Of a DNA stretch of 37,064 bases, positions 30,989 to 37,064 are shown one piece after another; within the stretch, counting starts at the first letter, position 1; each line of letters starts with the position of its first letter. The notes below the pieces were generated by a model. That model worked only from the letters and a program-made list of their open reading frames with translations, was not told where the DNA came from and did no database searches. The DNA comes from Candidatus Tritonobacter lacicola (GTDB lineage: Bacteria > Auribacterota > Tritonobacteria > Tritonobacterales > Tritonobacteraceae): NCBI GenBank assembly GCA_030765135.1, contig JAVCDC010000069.1:1-37064 (forward strand), in the 5' to 3' direction. The translations under genes were made by a program, and so were the position numbers.

Positions 30989-31504
30989 CACCACACCAGC
31001 CAGCTTGAGGGCACAGATGGTCTTCGCATCGACGATTTTTCCCTCTTTTAACAGCTTCGCGACATCATCCATGGCAAAGACCTTTACGGTTATTATTTCA
31101 TCCTCGTCTTTCTGCGCTTCCGCCTCTCTCAAATCGCGGGCCGTGAATATGACTATCTTTTCCGTTGTATAGCCGGGCGCGGGATATATATGGCCGATCC
31201 TGGCCCACTTGCCTGCCTTGTAGCCCGTTTCCTCAATCAACTCCCTCTTCGCGCAATGTAAATGGCTTTCATTTTCATCGAGAGTTCCTGCGGGAAGCTC
31301 CCATATATACGAACCTATAACGGGCCTGTACTGCCTTATTAGAATAACCCTGTTCTTATCCGGAAACGGCACGATCAGGGCCGCTCCAGGGTGATCTATC
31401 ACCTCCAGGTCGGCGATGAATCCCCCGGGAAGCTTTTGCTTCTGGAGGAAAAGTTTGATCAATGCGCCTTCGAAAATTCTTTTTCTCTTTAAAACTTGCT
31501 TCAT
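30986..31504 (-). CDS. NUDIX hydrolase, ADP-ribose pyrophosphatase type
   Basis: A 172-residue NUDIX enzyme. The Nudix box is complete: G73-x5-E79-x7-R87-E88-L-x-E91-E92-x-G94. Upstream VILIRQYRPVIGSYIWELPAG matches the ADP-ribose pyrophosphatase group, in which QYR and the WELPAG strand precede the box, and the proline-containing segment HIYPAPGYTTEKI 15-20 residues after the box also points to ADP-ribose as substrate. It hydrolyses ADP-ribose to AMP and ribose 5-phosphate, cleaning up NAD breakdown. It is monocistronic on the - strand, with a 166-nt gap to the sensor kinase. Confidence 0.92.
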   Translation of the reverse strand: MKQVLKRKRIFEGALIKLFLQKQKLPGGFIADLEVIDHPGAALIVPFPDKNRVILIRQYRPVIGSYIWELPAGTLDENESHLHCAKRELIEETGYKAGKWARIGHIYPAPGYTTEKIVIFTARDLREAEAQKDEDEIITVKVFAMDDVAKLLKEGKIVDAKTICALKLAGVV

Positions 31505-31670
31505 AGCTTAAGATGTCTCCTATTGCCCGGCTATTCCGATAAAGTGAACTGTAATCCGCATCGTTGGGTATTTACTAAAGGGAGCATAAAATAGATTGCA
31601 TGTCATTAATGCAGCCTATAGTGCGCTCCTATTATTAACTTTTAAGATGCGGACCCTACTATAAAAACGA

Positions 31671-34600
31671 TTAGCGGTGGTCGAGGACCTTGCGGATCTT
31701 CAGGGCAAGCTCCGTCATGTCGAAAGGCTTCTGGATAAGGTCGGCGGCACCGGCCTCCAGCGTCCGCCTCGCCGCGCCGGTTATGGAGTATCCCGTGCAG
31801 ATGATAACCGGGAGGCCGGGAACAACCTCACGCATCTTTTTAAAGACCTCCGCCCCGCCCATCCCTTTCATCACCATGTCGAGGAGCACAACGTCAACCT
31901 CATTCCCCATCTCCCTCACCACCTCGAGCGCCGCCTCGCCGTTCGCCGCCGCGACCGTAGCGTATCCAAGCTCGTTGAGCCACCGTCTCGCGCTAAGCCT
32001 GAAACCCTCCTCGTCATCGACTATAAGTATCGTCTCGTGGCCCCGCAGCGTCCCGGGAGGCCCCGGCCGAAGCACCGGCTCTTCCTCCGCCGTGGCCGGA
32101 ATATAGACGGTAAAAGTGGTCCCGCTTCCCGGCTCGCTCTCCACCTCGATGCACCCCCCATGACTTTCCACGATCCCGCTCACGATGGAGAGCCCCAGAC
32201 CCGTCCCCGATCTTTCGGCCTTCGTGGTGAAAAAGGGCTCGAAGATGTGCTCGCGCGTCTCGTCGTCCATCCCCTGTCCGGTGTCGGAAATGCTGACCGC
32301 CACATAGAGTCCCTCTCTCAGCACAGGATGGATATTATAGAACTCCTTCCCCGGCTTCACGGCCGCCGTTTGGACCGTCAGGGTGCCGCCTTCCGGCATC
32401 GCCTCGCAGGCGTTGAGGCAGAGATTCATGATGACCTGGGTGAGCTGCCCCTCGTCACCCATCACGTTCGAAACGTCAGGCGACATCTCCGGCTCTATGT
32501 TTACCCTCTTTCCCGCCGTCCTCCCCATCACCTTCAGCACATCGTCAATGACTCGGTTGAGACCGAGCGGCCTCGGGTGGTATTCCCCCTTGCGCGAGAA
32601 CGTGAGCAGCGCCTGCGTGAGGTCCGCCCCCCTCCGCGATAGCTTCTCGATCGACTCCATGTCGTCTGCGAGGGGGCTGCTTTTTTCGAGGCCCATCTTC
32701 GCCAGGGAAGCGTAGCCCATTATCCCGGCGAGGATATTGTTGAAATCGTGGGCGAGGCCGCCGGCGAGCGTCCCCACGGCCTCCATTTTCTGCGCGTGAC
32801 GAAGCTGCTCCTCGGCCCGCTTCCGATCGGTTATGTCCCAGAAAATGCCGAATATGCCGATGATATCCCCTTTCTCGTCCCTTACAGGTGCTTTAAAAGT
32901 CTGGACAACTGCCTGTTTATCGCCAATGACGTACTTCTCCTCCATCACCTCGATCTTGCCCGACTCCATTATCCTTCTGTCGTCGGCTATGTATTTATCA
33001 GCCAGCTCTTTCGGGAAAAAGTCGTAATCCGTCTTCCCCTTGAACTCTTCGGGCTCTATTTTCAAGTCACCCGCATAGCTCTCGTTGCATAAGACATAAG
33101 TCGAGTTTAAATCCTTATAAAATACCTTCTGAGGTATATTCCTCAGCAGCGTCCTGTATCTATCCTGGCTCTTTTGCAGAGCCTCCTTCGCCTGCACGCG
33201 CTCCGACGCTTCGAATGCCAGTGAAACCATATCGGCCATGGAGCCCGCAAAATCCTGTTCATCTCGGGTCCACTCTCTCATAGACCCCACATGCTCGTGG
33301 CATATTAACCCAATTATTTCCCCATGCAATCTGATGGGAACATCCATCATGGAGGTAATGCCGTATGTAGAGAGGTAACTGGCCGTGAATTCACAGGTTC
33401 TGGGATCGCTCCATGCATCATTTACGGCAACAATCCGGCTCGACTCCAGCACCTTGAAGTAGGCAGGGTACCGCTTCAGCGAAAGCCGCCCCCCCTCCTC
33501 ATACCGATCTTTGCTCCTTCTATAATTTTGCAGGCAAACGAGCTCGGAACGGTCCTCATTGAAAAGCCAGATGTTCACCCTCTCAATTACCAATGTCAGT
33601 GCATCCACCTTCATTATCCGCCTCAAGGCAAAATCCAGATCGAGAAAAGCCTCCTTGCTCAACTCGAGAATCGCAGCCTGTTGCCTGGCGATTCGCTCCA
33701 TCCGCCCTTTCAGTTTTTTCTCCGCCAGCTTGCGCTTGGTAATGTCACGACAAAGCGACAGGATTCGCAGTCCTTCTGCAGTTTCAACAACCTTTGCGTT
33801 AATCTCGATAGGGGTAATATTGCCGTCGTTATCGACATAGTCCATTTCCAGGTTTCTTACAAACCCCTTCTCCATGCACTTCTTCAATTCTTCTGCATTT
33901 CTCTCCTTGTCGTGCGCTGCGGTCCACTCGATAACGGTTCTCCCCACAATCTCATCCAGGGTTTTATGCCCCGTTAAGCGAACGAATTCCGGATTGGCAT
34001 CGATTACTCTGCCGGCTCCATCGAGAATTTGATAACCCGTATCCGTTGTTTCGATTAAAGCCCGGTATTTTTCCTCGCTTTCCAGCAGCTCCTCCTCGGC
34101 CTTCTTGCGCTCGGTGATGTCGCGCAGGATGGCGATGACCATTTTCTCTCCCCATATCTCAACCAGGGTACCGCTAACTTCCACGGGCAGGCGCGTCCCG
34201 TCTTTACGCACATTTACAGTCTCTATATATTTACCGTCTCTCACGGTTTCGCCTTGAATTGTCTCCGGCAATTGCGCGGCAATCTCCGAAGGCATAAGAT
34301 CCTTTACGCGCATGCTGCAAAGCTCTTCCCTCGTGTAGCCAAGCATCCGGCAGGCGGCCTTGTTGACATCAACTATCCGTCCATCAGCGGTTTCAATAAA
34401 CATACCGTCTTTGGCTTTGTTGAAAATCATCCGGAATCGCTCCTCGGTCTTTGACCGCCCTATCGCCGAGCTGATGAAGTTGGACGCCGTACGCAGAAGA
34501 TCGATCTCCTGGCCGGTCCATTTGAGGCCGGACCGGCACGCGTCGAGGCCGATGAAGCCGTGCCACTCGCCGGCTACGTGCAACGGCAGGGCGAGGATCC

Positions 34601-35204
34601 AGTGAATATCCTGCGGTTCTAAAACCGCCCTCTCGCTCCCGGGGAAGCCCGCCACCCTGCCGGAAATCGCTCTACCGGCCGTCATCTCGTCAACCCAGCG
34701 TGAAAAACCTCGTTCTATCCAGTGAACATTTTGAAGGTCGGGATTGTCCATCTGCGGCTCGACGCCCTCGGCGCAGACCTCGAAGCGCTGGCTGGTGAGC
34801 GTCTCGCCGGACGGTCCGCGGTGGTTCTCAAAGAGGTAGCACCGGCCCGCGCCGGAAACCTCCAGCATTCGCCGCAGGACTCCAGGTGTCGCCTCAACGG
34901 GATCGGACGCCGCCAGAAGCTCGGCCGAGATGTCCGCGAGGCAGGAAAGGTATCGCTCGCGCTGGATCAGCTTCCTCTCGAACTTTCTCCTCCTGGCCAT
35001 GCGCCAGACCACGATGGCGCCGAACGCGAGAAAGAAGACAATTACGATCAGCCGGATATACAGTTCGATCGGCGGGACGTTCAGGATAAGCAGGTCCAGG
35101 AACGGCTCCCGGTAGAAAAAGAAGTAGTCGGAGAGGGCATTCAACACCCACACGAGGAGACCGAAAAATACCGAGAGCAGGATTACCTGTGTTTCCCTTT
35201 TCAT
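31671..35204 (-). CDS. membrane hybrid sensor histidine kinase (GAF-PAS-PAS-GAF-PAS-HisKA-HATPase-REC)
   Basis: A 1177-residue hybrid kinase. Two N-terminal helices (about 8-30 and 48-68) enclose a short periplasmic loop. A GAF domain (about 85-250) is followed by PAS (about 257-370), PAS (about 378-490), a second GAF (about 505-680) and a third PAS (about 690-805). HisKA has the phosphorylated histidine in LAGGLAHDFNNILAGIMGY. The ATPase shows NLCLNACEAM (N box), DTGQGMD (G1), FEPFFTTK (F box) and GTGLGLSIV (G2). The C-terminal receiver has ILIVDDEEGF and VVLLDMVMKG with the phospho-acceptor Asp, then a Lys in IQKPFD. No partner response regulator is nearby, so the receiver passes the signal elsewhere or by phosphorelay. 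Confidence 0.95.
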   Translation of the reverse strand: MKRETQVILLSVFFGLLVWVLNALSDYFFFYREPFLDLLILNVPPIELYIRLIVIVFFLAFGAIVVWRMARRRKFERKLIQRERYLSCLADISAELLAASDPVEATPGVLRRMLEVSGAGRCYLFENHRGPSGETLTSQRFEVCAEGVEPQMDNPDLQNVHWIERGFSRWVDEMTAGRAISGRVAGFPGSERAVLEPQDIHWILALPLHVAGEWHGFIGLDACRSGLKWTGQEIDLLRTASNFISSAIGRSKTEERFRMIFNKAKDGMFIETADGRIVDVNKAACRMLGYTREELCSMRVKDLMPSEIAAQLPETIQGETVRDGKYIETVNVRKDGTRLPVEVSGTLVEIWGEKMVIAILRDITERKKAEEELLESEEKYRALIETTDTGYQILDGAGRVIDANPEFVRLTGHKTLDEIVGRTVIEWTAAHDKERNAEELKKCMEKGFVRNLEMDYVDNDGNITPIEINAKVVETAEGLRILSLCRDITKRKLAEKKLKGRMERIARQQAAILELSKEAFLDLDFALRRIMKVDALTLVIERVNIWLFNEDRSELVCLQNYRRSKDRYEEGGRLSLKRYPAYFKVLESSRIVAVNDAWSDPRTCEFTASYLSTYGITSMMDVPIRLHGEIIGLICHEHVGSMREWTRDEQDFAGSMADMVSLAFEASERVQAKEALQKSQDRYRTLLRNIPQKVFYKDLNSTYVLCNESYAGDLKIEPEEFKGKTDYDFFPKELADKYIADDRRIMESGKIEVMEEKYVIGDKQAVVQTFKAPVRDEKGDIIGIFGIFWDITDRKRAEEQLRHAQKMEAVGTLAGGLAHDFNNILAGIMGYASLAKMGLEKSSPLADDMESIEKLSRRGADLTQALLTFSRKGEYHPRPLGLNRVIDDVLKVMGRTAGKRVNIEPEMSPDVSNVMGDEGQLTQVIMNLCLNACEAMPEGGTLTVQTAAVKPGKEFYNIHPVLREGLYVAVSISDTGQGMDDETREHIFEPFFTTKAERSGTGLGLSIVSGIVESHGGCIEVESEPGSGTTFTVYIPATAEEEPVLRPGPPGTLRGHETILIVDDEEGFRLSARRWLNELGYATVAAANGEAALEVVREMGNEVDVVLLDMVMKGMGGAEVFKKMREVVPGLPVIICTGYSITGAARRTLEAGAADLIQKPFDMTELALKIRKVLDHR

Positions 35205-35434
35205 AACTTCATCTTACGGCCGGCCGGCAGGCCGATAGTAATACGCTCCAATGATTATAACAAATGAAGTTGGGTTATCTACACAAGACAAATACCCACT
35301 GCCCTGAAAACTTCAAACTCCCCCGTTGATGATATATGCCGGCAAAACCTGGGCTTAAAGAATAGGGCACAAGTTCATCGCCTTCTCGATCGGGAGGGAG
35401 ATCGCCGACCCGTGCAGCGGGTACGTCATTAAAA

Positions 35435-36475
35435 TCAGTCGCCCAGCAAGGAGACATGACCGATCAACAGGTAGTCCACGTTCTCTATTTTTTGTTCCTC
35501 GACTTTAACTACTGCGGACTTCTTGGTTAAATCAAGTTTTTGAAAGTCTATCTCATCCAGAATCAGCTTCACATCCATGCGTGATATGACATTTACCTGG
35601 CCGGAGCCGGCCAGGGCTTCTTCTATAAATGGCGCTATAACGTGTCCCAGTTGTGCCTCCCGGGCTTCCTTGTTATCTTCTACCATGGGAAGAACAGCCA
35701 CACGCGGTTTATCCGTTGGACACCATTTTTCGAGTAAAACATCTACGAGCCTTCCGGACATCTCCTTCAATTCGCTTTCTCTTTCGGCCCTCGAATAAGC
35801 CCGGCTGTATTGTTTTCCGGCAAGGTCGTACACGCCGAGGCTGCACTCAAATATATGCTTTTCAGGGGATTCCGCGATAGCACGCCTTGCGGCCCGTATA
35901 ACTTTTGGGGAACTCCTCAGATACTTCGCGAAATCAAAAGCCGCGTCATACGAAGCCCTCCAGACCGCCTCCGGCGTCACATTCCGGTCGAATGGGCTCT
36001 CCGCCTCCACCTTGATAGTTTTCGACACTATAATGTGTTCGTTAGCATCCCGCATTTCAGCATCGATCGTCATTTTGAGGGTACATTGCTTTCCCTTATG
36101 ATGAAGATAAGCCTTGGGCACCCTGATATTAACAATCATGAAATCATCATCAGACGAGAGGTCGGGCTCGAGAAAACTTGTTGTCAACGCCTCCTTGAAA
36201 GCCTCTTCCACAATTACCCTGAGAGGATAGTTGTACAGCTTTCGCCTCATCGAAAAATGCTTGGAAAACCACTCCCCGAAACCTTTACCGTGCGCAGGCG
36301 CGCGGTCAGGAACAAACATGCGAATTTCAACAGGAACCGCCAATTTATTGCGGCTGGAATAAGGATTATCTATATCGGCAGGAGATTCACCGACAGGGAG
36401 ATCGATCTTCTTGAGCGAGCAACCAACTGCAGCCAGTAGAACCAGCGAGAAAAATATCCGGATTATTTTCTTCAT
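35435..36475 (-). CDS. lipoprotein with C-terminal CsgG/LpoB-like domain
   Basis: A 346-residue lipoprotein: the signal IIRIFFSLVLLAAVGCS ends in a lipobox with acylated Cys19. The middle (about 100-200) is a beta-rich region without a motif I recognise. The C-terminal segment RVAVLPMVEDNKEAREAQ (about 260-277) plus VNVISRMDVKLILDEIDFQ and NVDYLLIGHVSL matches the alpha/beta domain of CsgG/LpoB/FlgO-type outer-membrane lipoproteins, which assemble surface or envelope complexes. The frame stops soon after LLIGHVS, slightly shorter than usual. It follows the smaller lipoprotein gene by 20 nt on the same strand, suggesting an operon. Confidence 0.75.
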   Translation of the reverse strand: MKKIIRIFFSLVLLAAVGCSLKKIDLPVGESPADIDNPYSSRNKLAVPVEIRMFVPDRAPAHGKGFGEWFSKHFSMRRKLYNYPLRVIVEEAFKEALTTSFLEPDLSSDDDFMIVNIRVPKAYLHHKGKQCTLKMTIDAEMRDANEHIIVSKTIKVEAESPFDRNVTPEAVWRASYDAAFDFAKYLRSSPKVIRAARRAIAESPEKHIFECSLGVYDLAGKQYSRAYSRAERESELKEMSGRLVDVLLEKWCPTDKPRVAVLPMVEDNKEAREAQLGHVIAPFIEEALAGSGQVNVISRMDVKLILDEIDFQKLDLTKKSAVVKVEEQKIENVDYLLIGHVSLLGD

Positions 36476-36495
36476 CTGAGCAATGGAACTGATCG

Positions 36496-36846
36496 CTAAT
36501 TCGCCATTTTTATCGCAATCCCGTTAACTTTCACACGGGAAAGCATTGCAACAAGAAAAAAGTATCCCCTGTTCTCGAGTGTCACATTTATGAGCGCATC
36601 CCCGCCGGAAGCTTCCAGCGCACGCTCGATTGCCGTGCTGGTATCTCCCGCACCCATTGGAAAAATAAAAAGTATATTACCTCCCCAGGCGGAGCCTGTA
36701 GCCGGCCCGAGCTCCACGTAAGAATCCCTGGCAGTGATGGGAGTTGTGGAAGGCGCAATCCCCGCCGCGCTGCCCACGCAGCCGGCCGTGCTCACTGAAA
36801 AAGCTGCCAGGACAATAAAGGCCCCGATTCTTTTAATAACGTTCAT
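36496..36846 (-). CDS. small lipoprotein (TRL-like)
   Basis: A 116-residue lipoprotein. The signal peptide RIGAFIVLAAFSVSTAGC ends in a lipobox with Cys23 (A-G-C). The mature part is AGxxPSTTPITARD, then GSAWGGNILFIFPMGAGDTS and ALEASGGDALINVTLENRGY, a pattern resembling TRL-family and similar small envelope proteins. AAAGGGG precedes the ATG on the - strand. It is the first gene of the two-gene lipoprotein unit. Function is unknown. Confidence 0.75.
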   Translation of the reverse strand: MNVIKRIGAFIVLAAFSVSTAGCVGSAAGIAPSTTPITARDSYVELGPATGSAWGGNILFIFPMGAGDTSTAIERALEASGGDALINVTLENRGYFFLVAMLSRVKVNGIAIKMAN

Positions 36847-37020
36847 GATATGATCCCCTTTTTACTGTTTTTAATATCCACTGATCCACATTATCCAGCG
36901 TATAATTTTACAGGTCTGGAAATTGCATGTAAATATAAATTAAGGCTCCTGTAAAATAGTAACTGCTTTTATATCAATTGGTTAAACACCAAATTGTTTT
37001 CAATTTCCCTCACAATTTTC

Positions 37021-37049
37021 TTGACTTAATGAGTGGCATATTTTACTAT
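37021..37049 (+). promoter_or_regulatory. candidate promoter pointing out of the right edge
   Basis: TTGACT (37021-37026) is followed after 17 nt by TACTAT (37044-37049) in AT-rich DNA. It would drive a + strand gene beyond the window. The 36847-37020 stretch before it holds no gene; it presumably also contains the - strand promoter of the small lipoprotein. Confidence 0.35.
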
Positions 37050-37064
37050 ATCACCTTGCAGTTC

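Noticed and set aside
31677-32642. 321-residue + strand frame opposite the sensor kinase
   Set aside because: Antisense of HATPase and receiver domains, rich in Arg/His/Pro; the - strand kinase has every catalytic motif.
35205-35434. Possible extra gene on the - strand after the lipoprotein
   Set aside because: The short frame there has no ribosome site and the translation is not recognisable.

Overview
The window looks like chromosomal DNA from a Gram-negative anaerobe or microaerophile. The signs are dense oxygen- and nitrosative-stress enzymes typical of obligate anaerobes (hybrid cluster protein, desulfoferrodoxin, several rubrerythrin-like proteins, rubredoxin, flavodiiron protein, YeeE/YedE sulfur transporters, persulfide dioxygenase-like enzyme) together with lipoproteins and a menaquinone-type prenyltransferase. 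A Desulfobacterota- or Nitrospirota-like source fits, but this is inference; there is no rRNA or other marker gene here. Coding strand is + from the start to about 30.6 kb and - from about 30.9 to 36.8 kb.

Region 1 (0-9.4 kb). A cold-shock protein with a strong terminator and mobB are followed by a tight five-gene operon: Rrf2 regulator, ferredoxin, HD phosphohydrolase, cupin and Hcp. A perfect palindrome wraps the -10 box of the rrf2 promoter, so the operon is probably autoregulated in response to NO or Fe-S damage. Next come a DUF255 thioredoxin-domain lipoprotein, an Ogg2-type 8-oxoguanine glycosylase and a metal permease.

Region 2 (9.4-16.5 kb). Rubrerythrin, desulfoferrodoxin, a ferritin-like protein, rubredoxin and flavodiiron protein form an O2/superoxide/peroxide reduction set; rubredoxin can feed electrons to the flavodiiron protein. 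A small DUF6132-like membrane protein and a VIT-family fragment follow, then an overlapping trio: UbiA/MenA prenyltransferase, polyprenyl diphosphate synthase and a type-II NADH dehydrogenase-like flavoprotein, a compact quinone and quinone-reduction unit.

Region 3 (16.5-24.3 kb). An accessory island with visibly lower GC and different codon use. It carries mostly unrelated single genes, all on +: OLD-family ATPase/Toprim nuclease, RmuC, a proteasome/HslV-like N-terminal-nucleophile hydrolase, a PD-(D/E)XK nuclease, a VIT/CCC1-like membrane protein, a truncated nucleotidyltransferase with a small partner, and a short encapsulated-ferritin-like protein. Three genes are followed by imperfect inverted repeats with unpaired bases in one arm, resembling integron attC sites. 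Three genes are preceded by copies of another repeat. The island is best read as a defence/stress cassette array; no integrase is in the window.

Region 4 (24.4-30.6 kb). A ferredoxin reductase-like flavoprotein and a PNPOx-fold protein; a decayed duplicate of the ogg-permease junction of region 1; a ZIP transporter; and a sulfur/peroxide module (reverse rubrerythrin, two YeeE/YedE proteins, a Prx6-type peroxiredoxin and an MBL-rhodanese fusion).

Region 5 (30.7-37.1 kb, - strand). A DHH phosphoesterase C-terminal remnant, an ADP-ribose-type NUDIX hydrolase, a large hybrid sensor kinase and two lipoproteins. Dispersed palindromic repeats occur throughout the intergenic DNA.
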